Shown here: in pieces, positions 43,201-51,873 of the stretch
Layout of the letters: every line of letters starts with the position of its first letter
Position numbering within the stretch: position 1 is the stretch's first letter
Source: Gordonibacter sp034932485
GTDB lineage: Bacteria > Actinomycetota > Coriobacteriia > Coriobacteriales > Eggerthellaceae
Direction of reading: 5' to 3'
DNA: 64,000 nucleotides
NCBI GenBank assembly: GCA_034932485.1
Contig: JAYFOQ010000024.1
Location: 19,155-83,154 of the forward strand
Notes under the pieces: model-generated
Seen by the model: only the letters and a program-made list of their open reading frames with translations
Databases searched by the model: none
What the model was told of the DNA's origin: nothing
Translations under genes and position numbers: made by a program

Positions 43201-44640
43201 ATGAAAATTGCCGCACCCACAAAGGGCCACCTTCAAAAGTCTGCCACCAGATTAGAGAGATCGGCGGCACGCAGCTTCTTTGACCGGGGCATGCTGCTCG
43301 ATAGCCTGGGGCTTGCTTGTTATATTGCCTGGAGCTTCGTATTCTGGAATGGATCGCTGTTGTTCGGCGAGTTGCGTCCCGCTGCGCCCATGGATGGTTC
43401 GCAGGTTATTCAAGGAGTTTCGACTGCGCTTACGGCTTTGTTCTTGGCACTTTCCGTGCGCAGAGGGGTCCCTTTGCGGCAGCGTAATTTGTTGCTGGGC
43501 GTTTTTGCAGTTATTTCGAGTCTTTCGGTTATGCTTGCGGCGCTTGTTGGCTTTGGTCAGGCTCCTTTGCCCTGGATGCTTTTTGGTTTCGCGCTCAGTG
43601 GTGTGGGCAGCACCTTACGACTGGGGTGGGAAGAACGTCTGAGTGTGCAGGGTGTCCACCGTACGACACTGTGCGCGGGAGCGGCGTATCTTTTCGGATT
43701 TGTGGCCTTCGTTATAGTGTCGCTGCTGCCCGCTGTTTTCGCACTTGCGGTAGCTGTCCTTTTGCCTTTTGGCGCATACGTCTTGTTGCGTATTGCGGTG
43801 CGGGGTGAGCGTGAGCGCAAGGTAGCCGAGACCCTTCCTCTTAAAACACAGCTAGCGGGCATACCTTGGAAGTTGATTGCGGCTATTGCGCTTGCGTACT
43901 TCAGTTATGGGGCCACGCGCATGTCGGGTGTCACGGGAGGCTTGGTTGCGGCGGAGTCTATCCACGGTGCTATAGCGGGCATCCCTGCGTTAGCCTCTCT
44001 CGTAGCTATCGTGCTGGCGTACTGGTTTTATCGCAAGAATGCTTTGCTGGCGTTTTATCTGGCATTTCCCCTCATGGCGCTAGCGGCGTTACTGCCAGTT
44101 GCCTTAGACCCCTTTGCGGGGGGTACAACGTTTTGGGTTGCTTTGGTAGGGGCCGAACTGGTGAAATATCTTGTGTGGTTTCTTCTTATTGACTCCATTA
44201 TTAAAGATGGTATTTCAGCGTTGCTCTGTGTTGCTCTTATGCGCTTCGCACAGTGGGGTGGTAGCTGTTTGGGGCAAGTGGCCGCCGATGCGCTTCCGAG
44301 CCCTGAAGCTGTTACCATTTCAGTTTTGCTTTCACTGATGGTGGCGTTGCTTGTTATTATGGGTTTGCCGCTATCTGGAAAGATGCCTGTTATTTCCACG
44401 AATGCAAACGAGCTCGATCTCGATAAACGAGTGGGGTTGGCTGCGGAGCGTTTTAAGCTGTCGCCGCGCGAGCAAGAAGTGCTTGCCATATGGGCAACGG
44501 GTCACACGGGGGCTTATATTGAGAAGACACTTTTCATCTCCAAAAATACGGTAAAGACGCATCTTAATCACATTTATGCGAAGACAAATACGGCAAATCG
44601 CGAGCAGCTGCTCGAACTGCTTGACGCTATCGAGGAGTAG
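43201..44640 (+). CDS. LuxR-type regulator with N-terminal multi-helix membrane domain
   Basis: About 479 residues if ATG 43201 is used; no strong ribosome site is seen there, and ATG 43189 is possible. The N-terminal 390 residues form about twelve hydrophobic segments. The C-terminus is a LuxR helix-turn-helix (FKLSPREQEVLAIWATGHT, LNHIYAKTNTANREQLLELL). It lies on the same strand 200 bases behind the FMN/FAD reductase, so it may control that gene. Same family as the proteins at 27694 and 46542. Confidence 0.82.
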   Translation: MKIAAPTKGHLQKSATRLERSAARSFFDRGMLLDSLGLACYIAWSFVFWNGSLLFGELRPAAPMDGSQVIQGVSTALTALFLALSVRRGVPLRQRNLLLGVFAVISSLSVMLAALVGFGQAPLPWMLFGFALSGVGSTLRLGWEERLSVQGVHRTTLCAGAAYLFGFVAFVIVSLLPAVFALAVAVLLPFGAYVLLRIAVRGERERKVAETLPLKTQLAGIPWKLIAAIALAYFSYGATRMSGVTGGLVAAESIHGAIAGIPALASLVAIVLAYWFYRKNALLAFYLAFPLMALAALLPVALDPFAGGTTFWVALVGAELVKYLVWFLLIDSIIKDGISALLCVALMRFAQWGGSCLGQVAADALPSPEAVTISVLLSLMVALLVIMGLPLSGKMPVISTNANELDLDKRVGLAAERFKLSPREQEVLAIWATGHTGAYIEKTLFISKNTVKTHLNHIYAKTNTANREQLLELLDAIEE

Positions 44641-44786
44641 CGCTCTTTTCCCTTTCGTAAAGGGGGCGAAACGGTTCCCCAACGAGTGAGGAGGGTGCAG
44701 CGTGGACTTATGCAAACACGCGACAATGGTGAGGATACCGGAGTATTCCTGCGTTTGTAAAGGCGCAGCTATCGAAAGGAACCGCC

Positions 44787-45737
44787 ATGGGTGCATCCAT
44801 CCATCCCGAAATGAAGTTAAGCATCGTTCTTGATGAGGAAAGCGTGGGCGGCAATGCCGATGCTGAACTAGAGCGTCGATTTACGGCCGTCGCCCCTGCT
44901 GAGGTAATGCGTGCTCGAAAGGGATCGCAACGTTCGAATGTTCTTTCTTTCAGCGTGGCGCTTAGTGCTGCGGGCGAGAAGGACGATGCTTTATGGAATG
45001 ACGCATTAACTACCTGGTTGGACGAAAAATTTACGGAGACATCGGCGCTTATCGCTCGTGAGAACGATGCGCGTGGTAACAATGGTGATCGCGTATTATC
45101 TTTCTCTTGGATTGAAGTGCAGTTTGGAGACGGTCCAATTATTGCCGTACGCATGGTGGATTCGGTCATACCGGCGGCAGCCGCCGGATACGTGGAGCGG
45201 GCCCGTCGCCTGTTGAAAGATGGTGCTTTTGGAGTCGATCCTATCGACGTTGTTCGTATTCCTGCTTGTGTTAGCATCGCAGCGCAGCGTAGCGATAGTG
45301 TGGCTGAGAATGCCTCGGTAGGTGAAGCTACGTTCCTCGATGCAGAACTGAACGAGGATGAGGCTGGCGAAGACTGGCCGGCAGCAGATCCCGACGAAAA
45401 TAATGCTTGGGAAGCAGCTTCAGCCAAGCGAGACCAGCCGTCGCGCGCTGAGATCGACGATGCACTGGCAGAAGCTGAAGCCGCGTTGCGTCGTGTTGAC
45501 GATCCTGCCGATGCGTCTGTCGAAGAGCGTGATGCCGATGCCAAAGCTCCCGTTGCAAGTGTTGTGATGGAGTCTTTACCCGTTTCTGTTCCCGTTGTCG
45601 ATCTGTCGGGCGAGGGTTGTGCCTTGTCAGACGAAACGGTTCCCGAGAATCTGGACTATCGTATTTGGAATGTTGCCTATACTGACGGCACGTCCCTTCG
45701 TTTTGATTCCGTAATTGGGGAGGTAATTTTAGACTAG
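44787..45737 (+). CDS. Unidentified acidic protein
   Basis: 316 residues from ATG 44787 (GAAAGGAA upstream). Residues 1-170 appear folded (KLSIVLDEESVGG, SFSWIEVQFGDGPIIAVRMV); residues about 180-270 are Ala/Asp/Glu-rich and probably disordered; the end (LDYRIWNVAYTDGTSLRFDS) looks structured again. No signal peptide, membrane segment or known domain is recognised. It stands between the LuxR regulator and a cyclophilin gene on the same strand. No function is assigned. Confidence 0.6.
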   Translation: MGASIHPEMKLSIVLDEESVGGNADAELERRFTAVAPAEVMRARKGSQRSNVLSFSVALSAAGEKDDALWNDALTTWLDEKFTETSALIARENDARGNNGDRVLSFSWIEVQFGDGPIIAVRMVDSVIPAAAAGYVERARRLLKDGAFGVDPIDVVRIPACVSIAAQRSDSVAENASVGEATFLDAELNEDEAGEDWPAADPDENNAWEAASAKRDQPSRAEIDDALAEAEAALRRVDDPADASVEERDADAKAPVASVVMESLPVSVPVVDLSGEGCALSDETVPENLDYRIWNVAYTDGTSLRFDSVIGEVILD

Positions 45738-45856
45738 CGGCTAAAATACGATGCTCAATCGGATGCGGTTGTTTCAAACTTTTTCTATCATAGCTTGAGG
45801 AGAAGGGACATGGGCGAGGCCGATGTCGAAACGACTAAGTAAGGGAGAGACTTGTT

Positions 45857-46516
45857 ATGGGACGCATCACGCTGCCGCTGTATACGCCGTTGTACCAGCC
45901 AACGGGCGAAGAGGTTGCCATTATTGAGACAACTAAGGGTACGGTGCATGTGAAGCTAGACGCAGCGGGCGCGCCGGTTACGGTAAGTAATTTCATTGAG
46001 CTTTCGGCTCGTGGATTTTATAACGAATTGAAGTTCCACGCCTGCAAGCCGGGCTCAGTGGTATTGGGAGGTTGTCCAACCACGCGTACGCTCGGCCCGG
46101 CACAGGTGGAGGCGGCCGCTCGTGGTGTCATCCGAGGAATACACCCAGGTACGGGCGATGCGCGCTATGCGATCATCGATGAATGGGAGACAAATCCCAA
46201 TAATCGACATGTGTTAGGAAGTTTGTGTATGGCTCATAAGTCCGATACGAATAGCGGTAGCTGTCAGTTTTATTTCTCGCTGTCGGAACAGCCGGAATTT
46301 GACGACCGGTTTACGGTGTTCGGCATGACAGTTGAAGGATTAGAAGTAGTTCAACAGCTTGATGTGGGAGACGTTATCAAAAGTATCTCCATCGAAGGAG
46401 CCAATCAGGCGGCTTTGGCAGAAGCGGTATCGCGCGAAACTCCCAAACCTTGCAGTATGCAGGCTATTCTCGAAGAGCAGCAGGCTACTTCGTTTGATAA
46501 GCCATCTGAGGTGTAA
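45857..46516 (+). CDS. Cyclophilin-type peptidyl-prolyl isomerase
   Basis: 219 residues. The cyclophilin core runs from about residue 20 to 170: ETTKGTVHVKLDAAGAPVTV, FHACKPGSVVLGG, SCQFYFSLSEQPEFDDRFTV and FGMTVEGLEVV. It should catalyse proline isomerisation in the cytoplasm, since no signal sequence is present. Substitutions in the usual FHR motif (here FHACK) suggest altered or weak isomerase activity. GGGAGAG precedes ATG 45857. It is followed at 25 bases by the convergent LuxR regulator. Confidence 0.82.
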   Translation: MGRITLPLYTPLYQPTGEEVAIIETTKGTVHVKLDAAGAPVTVSNFIELSARGFYNELKFHACKPGSVVLGGCPTTRTLGPAQVEAAARGVIRGIHPGTGDARYAIIDEWETNPNNRHVLGSLCMAHKSDTNSGSCQFYFSLSEQPEFDDRFTVFGMTVEGLEVVQQLDVGDVIKSISIEGANQAALAEAVSRETPKPCSMQAILEEQQATSFDKPSEV

Positions 46517-46541
46517 GTCCTCTTCTTATGTGGAGGGGTTG

Positions 46542-48218
46542 CTAAATTTTGTGCGATTCGACGAGGTCGATAAGTTCTTGTTGCTTGTGTACGTCGAGTT
46601 TGCGGTAGATGTTCTCGATGTGAGTACGTGCGGTACCCTTCGCGATCTGTAGGTCGCGGGCGATAATAGAGAGCGTGCGTCCGTAGGCCAACAGTACGAT
46701 AACCTCGCTTTCGCGCGGGGTAAGCCCATACTGTTCTGCTACGCCACTACAGTGCGCTTCAATGCTTAGCGAACGAAGCATCCCCTCGTCTTCTTCGGGC
46801 CTATTCTCGTTTGTCTTGTTTTCCGCAGGGTCATCTTTCTTGTCGGGTCTTACCGCTTGTGCCAGTTGGGCTACAACGCCTTCGGGTATAACCATGAAGG
46901 CAACAACGACTAGTGAAAGCGTCGACAGCATTGCCACGACGGTAATTTGCACTGCACCGCTTGCGATAAGCGTGTCCAGCACATTACCCACCAAGTTGCC
47001 CAGAGCCATGCCGGCAAACATAAAGGCCACGCCCAGGCCAAACACGCGTAAGGGGTTCTCGCCATTGCGACGCGATACCTCCGCAAACAAAATCCATGCC
47101 AAAATATCGAAGAACTCATAGCCTATGTTAATAAGTACAAGGGAGAGTGCTGCGTGACTGTCGAAGAACAGCGCGATAGCAACAAAGCCCGCTACCATAA
47201 GAGGCAGTGATAGGCGATAGGTGAGCGTAACATCAAACCGGTCGCGCAGTAGCGCAACAATAAGAAGAAAAACAGTGCCTACCAGAACCAATGCAAAGAT
47301 TGCACTTCCGCCAAGAAACGCAAATAAGCTATCGGATGTGGGTATGGCGTCAAAGAGGCGGCACAAAAAAGAGAATGTCATGATAGAGAACATGAGCTTG
47401 CCTACACCGAGTGCCATACCGCGGTGTGTTCGTGCTTCTGTGGTATCTTCAGGCGCCTTGCTGAGCTCATCTTGGGCAGACGCTTCCCTTATGTTTTCTT
47501 GGGAGTCAGTCAGCTCTTCGGGTGCCTGATTCTCGAGGGGGTAAGAGCAAAACAATGTTTTGGCGGGCACCCCAGTACGGTCGGCTTCAAATATCAACAG
47601 ACCAAGAGAAGCCAGAGGAATTACTGCAAACCCTATAATGCTGGTTCCATCGGTCAAAAGGGCGATAACCAATCCCGTCACAATGGCCGCAGCTGGCGAG
47701 GCAAGTGCGGTGAAACGCATGCGACGCTGAGCGAAACGATCTCCCCACAATACCTGCAAGATACCCGCGCCAACTCCACCGACGATAAATCCTGTAACTA
47801 ACAGCAAGTCTACCCTTAATAGGTAAGAGGCGGGAATGAGGATGCCTGAAGCAATAATGGTTCCCAGTGCTGCACGATACAACGCGCAGCGCAGTTGTTC
47901 GATCGTAGTGCGCAGGTGCCTCACAACAAACGATATGGCAAGCGCAGAGAGTGCGCCGAACACAAGGTAGAGCCAGTTAGAGGTGGTGGCAGAGGGCGAT
48001 ATGATAGGTGCCGAAAGACAAAGAACAATCCACGCTCGACAGAGTCCGAAGCCAAGTACCGATATAAGATAGTCGAGAGTAAGTCCGTCGCGGTGAAGCG
48101 GCTCCTGTATTTCATCGGGAATATCTCCCAGAGTGTCGCAATGCTGGGCAGCGTAATGTGCCGCTTGTTGTGCGTGCTTTTCAGGGCGGCTGCTGTTGTC
48201 CGCCTGGTGTTTGCTCAT
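46542..48218 (-). CDS. LuxR-type regulator with N-terminal multi-helix membrane domain
   Basis: 558 residues from the ATG at 48218, which has GGGGAG 9 bases upstream; an ATG at 48224 is two codons earlier. About twelve hydrophobic segments are split by a cytoplasmic Glu/Ser-rich loop of about 60 residues in the middle, longer than in the relatives. The C-terminus holds a LuxR helix-turn-helix (YGLTPRESEVIVLLAYGRT, IENIYRKLDVHKQQELIDLV). It is divergent from the flavoprotein at 48593 across 374 bases that contain a good operator candidate. Confidence 0.85.
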   Translation of the reverse strand: MSKHQADNSSRPEKHAQQAAHYAAQHCDTLGDIPDEIQEPLHRDGLTLDYLISVLGFGLCRAWIVLCLSAPIISPSATTSNWLYLVFGALSALAISFVVRHLRTTIEQLRCALYRAALGTIIASGILIPASYLLRVDLLLVTGFIVGGVGAGILQVLWGDRFAQRRMRFTALASPAAAIVTGLVIALLTDGTSIIGFAVIPLASLGLLIFEADRTGVPAKTLFCSYPLENQAPEELTDSQENIREASAQDELSKAPEDTTEARTHRGMALGVGKLMFSIMTFSFLCRLFDAIPTSDSLFAFLGGSAIFALVLVGTVFLLIVALLRDRFDVTLTYRLSLPLMVAGFVAIALFFDSHAALSLVLINIGYEFFDILAWILFAEVSRRNGENPLRVFGLGVAFMFAGMALGNLVGNVLDTLIASGAVQITVVAMLSTLSLVVVAFMVIPEGVVAQLAQAVRPDKKDDPAENKTNENRPEEDEGMLRSLSIEAHCSGVAEQYGLTPRESEVIVLLAYGRTLSIIARDLQIAKGTARTHIENIYRKLDVHKQQELIDLVESHKI

Positions 48219-48320
48219 GTGCATCTACTCCCCGTTTCAAGGCAACGGGCGCTTTCCCTGTGAAGCGCTCCCTCCCGTGCGCTGAGACCATCTTTGCATA
48301 ATAGCAACCTTGGGGAAATA

Positions 48321-48356
48321 CCGATATCGGATTGAGCATCCGATATTGATATCGGA
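48321..48356. promoter_or_regulatory. ATATCGGAT inverted repeat in a divergent promoter region
   Basis: ATATCGGAT (48324-48332) and ATCCGATAT (48338-48346) are exact complements around TGAGC, and a further GATATCGGA at 48349 onwards adds a third half-site. The region lies between the LuxR membrane regulator and the reductase at 48593, the expected place for a regulator-binding site. The remainder of 48219-48592 shows no gene. Confidence 0.5.
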
Positions 48357-48592
48357 GGGGAAATCCTATCGATCATCTGAGAAGAAAGGCAAAATCCGAT
48401 TCCTCATCAGATGCGCGCGGAACGTGGCTCTCGTATTGTCGTTGGTGCGTTGAACGGATGCCTCGAAAAAAGAGGCGTCTCTGCCGGGAGAGAGGTAGAA
48501 GCCGAGGTGGTCGGTTCCATCGCGTCCAGGGAGGACGAGTTTGCGATTCCGATAGCTAACGGTCCGTTCACATTCGAAAAGGAGGAGAGTAT

Positions 48593-50254
48593 ATGAGCAC
48601 AGGTATGAAAACCGGCGTCTCTCGCCGATCGTTTATCAAGGGTGCGGGGGTTGCTGCTGCCTCAGTGGCTGGTACCGCAGCGCTGGCTGGCTGCTCGACG
48701 GCACCAGCTGCGGGAGCGGGCGACTGGATGCCCAAGACGTGGGATTACGAGTGCGATGTTCTCGTTATTGGGTATGGCGGAGCGGGCATGTGGTCTTCGT
48801 TGATAGCTGCCGATGAAGGTGGTCAGAAGGTCATCGTGCTGGAGAAGGCCCCCGAGCGCGGCGGCGGAAACAGCTCTATCAACAATGGTGAGTGGACCAT
48901 TATTGAAAAAGACAAAGCAGACACGTTCAAGAAGTACATCAAAGCTTTCACGCATGGTCAGACTCCCGAGCCTATGATTAATGCTTGGGTTGAGGAGTGT
49001 GTTCGTAATACCGAATATGCCGACAAGTACGGCATGACCTACGAAGTGGTGGAGAAGGCTTTGGCTGGCACCATTCCCGAGTACAGCTTCCTTGATAACA
49101 ATGCCTACGAGGGTTCCTGTAAATTGTCGAGTGTTGACGGTTTCGGCATGCTGTCCTTCCATGAACTCGATGCGCAGCGTGAAAAACTGGGCGTTGAGGT
49201 TATCTTTGATTGCCACGACCAGCGCCTCATTCAGAATCCCGAGACTAAAGAGATTGTCGGCGCCTACACGATGGTCGGCAACGAGGAGAAGACGGTCAAG
49301 GCCAGCAAGGGTGTCATCATGTGCACCGGCGGCTTCGAGTTCAACGAAGACTTGAAGAACCAGTACCTGAAGTGTTATCCCTTCAAGTTTGAGGGCTGGC
49401 AGTACAACACAGGCGACGGCATCAAGATGGTCGAGGATGTGGGAGCGAAGCTCTGGCACATGGATATGGCTATCTCCATGTACTCCATGTGGACACGCGA
49501 TCCGGAAAACGACTTCTCCATTCTCTACTTCATGCCGGGCTTCAGCTATTTCAATGTGAATCGTTTGGGCAAGCGCTTCGTTAACGAGAACTCCATGGGT
49601 TCACCGCATAACGGGTGGCATACGCTGTTGTCCTTCGACGATTCTATTGACGATTTCGATCGTATTCCCTCGTGGGGCATCTTCGACCAGACGTGCTTTG
49701 ACGCGGGCAAGCTTTCTACGAGCCAGGGCGACTTCTTTGAATGCGGTAACTTTGCTTCCGATCTGCCAGACACCATTCGTGCATGGGATGGCTGGAGCCA
49801 AGACAACAAAGCCGAACTCGAGAAGGGGTGGATTCTTTCGGGCAAGACCATCGAGGAGCTGGGCCAGAAAATCAAGGACTTCGATCACTGGATGAATGTT
49901 GATACGCTGAAGGCGACGTTTGAGGAGTATCAGGCGTTCTGCGAGGCCAAGAAGGATGCTCGCTTTGATCGCGCCGATAAGACGTTAGAGAAGTTGGATG
50001 GCGGCCCCTACTACGCTGTCGCTATTTATCCAGGCTCTTGTTCTACGCTGGGAGGTCCCATGAAAAACGAGCACGGTCAGGTGCTCGATCCGGCGCAGAA
50101 CCCCATTCCTCGTCTGTACGCCGCTGGTTGTTTTGGTAACTTCCAGGCGCACAGTTACGGTATTACGGGCGGCAACAATGCCGAAAATCAAGTCTGGGGC
50201 CGCATCTCTGCGCGGCATGCTGCCAGTCTTGAGGCCTGGGATGCCAAGAAGTAA
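48593..50254 (+). CDS. Tat-exported FAD reductase (flavocytochrome partner)
   Basis: 553 residues. A Tat signal SRRSFIKGAGVAA ends in AALAGC, a possible lipobox. The FAD domain opens with CDVLVIGYGGAGMWSSLIAA near residue 57. Fumarate-type catalytic motifs are not conserved: the C-terminus reads YAAGCFGNFQAHSYGITGGN, so another substrate is expected. There is no FMN or haem domain, and a six-haem cytochrome is encoded downstream, which probably supplies the electrons. AAGGAGGAG precedes the ATG. This flavoprotein-plus-cytochrome layout resembles the cgr genes for cardiac glycoside reduction of Eggerthella lenta, although that does not give the substrate. Confidence 0.83.
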   Translation: MSTGMKTGVSRRSFIKGAGVAAASVAGTAALAGCSTAPAAGAGDWMPKTWDYECDVLVIGYGGAGMWSSLIAADEGGQKVIVLEKAPERGGGNSSINNGEWTIIEKDKADTFKKYIKAFTHGQTPEPMINAWVEECVRNTEYADKYGMTYEVVEKALAGTIPEYSFLDNNAYEGSCKLSSVDGFGMLSFHELDAQREKLGVEVIFDCHDQRLIQNPETKEIVGAYTMVGNEEKTVKASKGVIMCTGGFEFNEDLKNQYLKCYPFKFEGWQYNTGDGIKMVEDVGAKLWHMDMAISMYSMWTRDPENDFSILYFMPGFSYFNVNRLGKRFVNENSMGSPHNGWHTLLSFDDSIDDFDRIPSWGIFDQTCFDAGKLSTSQGDFFECGNFASDLPDTIRAWDGWSQDNKAELEKGWILSGKTIEELGQKIKDFDHWMNVDTLKATFEEYQAFCEAKKDARFDRADKTLEKLDGGPYYAVAIYPGSCSTLGGPMKNEHGQVLDPAQNPIPRLYAAGCFGNFQAHSYGITGGNNAENQVWGRISARHAASLEAWDAKK

Positions 50255-50272
50255 ATCAGTTCACTAACGCGT

Positions 50273-50362
50273 AGGGGCATCCGGGCGCGGCAGCTTCCCG
50301 TGTGCCCCTGGTGTTTCGTGCCTTCCGACGCGCCTTCCTGCTGCAGGTGCGTCGGAAGGCAC
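50273..50362 (+). repeat. Two hairpins between the reductase and cytochrome genes
   Basis: AGGGGCA/TGCCCCT (50273-50309) and a perfect 14-bp repeat GTGCCTTCCGACGC/GCGTCGGAAGGCAC (50318-50331 and 50349-50362) fill the 145-base gap. No T-run follows, so they may stabilise the upstream message or lower cytochrome expression rather than end transcription. Confidence 0.7.
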
Positions 50363-50399
50363 AAGAAACCTACGTACTTGATGCAAGAGGAGAAAATCT

Positions 50400-51071
50400 A
50401 TGACAACGCATACGCTTGCCCACGACCGGCGCTTCGTTGCGCTAGCTGTCATCATTATGACGGTGGCTTTGGCGGCAGTGCTCGCTTTAGCGGTGGGCTG
50501 TTCGCCCAAAGCTGCATCTGATGCACCAGAAAAAGAAAATTCATCACAGGGGTCAGCTTCCAGTATGGATGGCCAGCCAGTCGGTTGGACCATGCAGTCC
50601 GACTGCGCGACCTGCCACACGTCGGAAGCTGGCTCGTCTCAGGATGTTGCCTGCGTACAGGCGGTGGCTCATGAGACGAAGGGCGTTACGTGTATTCAGT
50701 GTCACACCGACGAATCAACGCTTTCCACCTCGCATGCCGATGTGAAATTCGGCGATAAACCGGCGACGAAACCAACGGTAGTTACGGTGGATGAAAAAAC
50801 ATGCATTTCTTGCCACGGGTCAATGCAAGAGATGGCAGCAAAAACTGCCACTTCGAAAGCGCTTACCGACAGCAACGGCGTAACCGTAAACCCGCACGAA
50901 CGCCCTGCGGGTCAGGCTCATGAGCAGAATCCAGCCACGTGTACCGACTGCCATAACAACCATTCCAAAACTTTGGAAAAGGATGCTCTGAAGTACTGCG
51001 CACAGTGTCATCACCGCGGTACTTTCCAGTGTGGCACGTGTCATGAATTGCGTGAGCGCGCCACTACGTAG
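50400..51071 (+). CDS. Six-haem cytochrome c lipoprotein
   Basis: 223 residues. One N-terminal hydrophobic segment ends in LALAVGC, a likely lipobox or membrane anchor. Six CxxCH motifs are present: CATCH, CIQCH, CISCH, CTDCH, CAQCH and CGTCH, each expected to bind haem c outside the membrane. No NapC/NrfH family anchor beyond the signal is visible. It should pass electrons from the quinol pool to the reductase encoded just upstream. GAGGAG precedes ATG 50400. Cytochrome c maturation genes are not in this window. Confidence 0.85.
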   Translation: MTTHTLAHDRRFVALAVIIMTVALAAVLALAVGCSPKAASDAPEKENSSQGSASSMDGQPVGWTMQSDCATCHTSEAGSSQDVACVQAVAHETKGVTCIQCHTDESTLSTSHADVKFGDKPATKPTVVTVDEKTCISCHGSMQEMAAKTATSKALTDSNGVTVNPHERPAGQAHEQNPATCTDCHNNHSKTLEKDALKYCAQCHHRGTFQCGTCHELRERATT

Positions 51072-51122
51072 TGCTCTTCCTTCAAGCAAGGGCGACACCT
51101 CCCTCGTCGCCTTGCGCTTTCG

Positions 51123-51154
51123 GGCCCGACCACCCTCCCCGGTCGGGCCTTTTT
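51123..51154 (+). terminator. Strong terminator after the cytochrome gene
   Basis: GGCCCGACC and GGTCGGGCC (9-bp perfect arms, 9-base loop) followed by TTTTT. It ends the flavoprotein-cytochrome transcript. Confidence 0.9.
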
Positions 51155-51206
51155 GCATGAAAAGGTGAGTGCGCTATACTGGTGTGATCTACGAAAGGAC
51201 AATGTC

Positions 51207-51872
51207 ATGGCAGGGGAGCCGCAGTACTTTTCCTACGACGACGAAGCAGTTGCCTATCTGAAGGCACGCGATTCTCGGCTTGCTGAAGCTATTGATATCA
51301 TTGGTCCCGTGCGACGCGAAGTGACGCCCGATCTGTTTTCATCGCTGGTTAATTGTATCGTAGGTCAGCAGATTGCTACCAAAGCACAAGAAACCATTTG
51401 GAAGCGTATAACCGACGCGTTTGACCAGGTTACGCCTCAGGTAATCGCAGCCTGCTCTGACGACAAATTGCAGCAGTTTGGATTATCGTTTCGTAAGGTG
51501 TCTTATATTAAAAGCGCGGCCGACTGCGTGATTTCCGGAGAGCTGAATCTGGAGGAGTTGACCGACTTACCCGATGAAGAGGTGTGTCGCCGGCTTTCTG
51601 CACTGCCGGGTATTGGCGTGTGGACAGCCGAGATGCTCATGACGTTTTCGATGCAGCGTCCTGATGTCATGAGCTTCGGCGATTTGGCTATTCTGCGCGG
51701 CCTACGTATGCTGCATCACCATCGTCACATTACGCCTCAGCTTTTCGCCAAATACAAACGGCGCTATTCTCCTTATGGAAGTCTTGCCAGTTTGTACCTT
51801 TGGGCCATTGCGGGTGGTGCTGTTCCTGGGATGCGCGACTATGCACCCAAGAATTCGAAGGGAAAGAAGTGA
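51207..51872 (+). CDS. AlkA-like DNA-3-methyladenine glycosylase
   Basis: 221 residues from ATG 51207 (AAAGGA upstream). It belongs to the HhH-GPD family of base-excision enzymes that remove alkylated bases. The helix-hairpin-helix LSALPGIGVWTAEMLMTF is followed, 20 residues on, by the catalytic Asp in SFGDLAILRGLRML. VNCIVGQQIATKAQETIW in the first half is also typical. It lacks the N-terminal domain of E. coli AlkA and is nearer the short bacterial forms. It stands alone between a terminator and a convergent transporter gene. Confidence 0.85.
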   Translation: MAGEPQYFSYDDEAVAYLKARDSRLAEAIDIIGPVRREVTPDLFSSLVNCIVGQQIATKAQETIWKRITDAFDQVTPQVIAACSDDKLQQFGLSFRKVSYIKSAADCVISGELNLEELTDLPDEEVCRRLSALPGIGVWTAEMLMTFSMQRPDVMSFGDLAILRGLRMLHHHRHITPQLFAKYKRRYSPYGSLASLYLWAIAGGAVPGMRDYAPKNSKGKK

Positions 51873-51873
51873 G

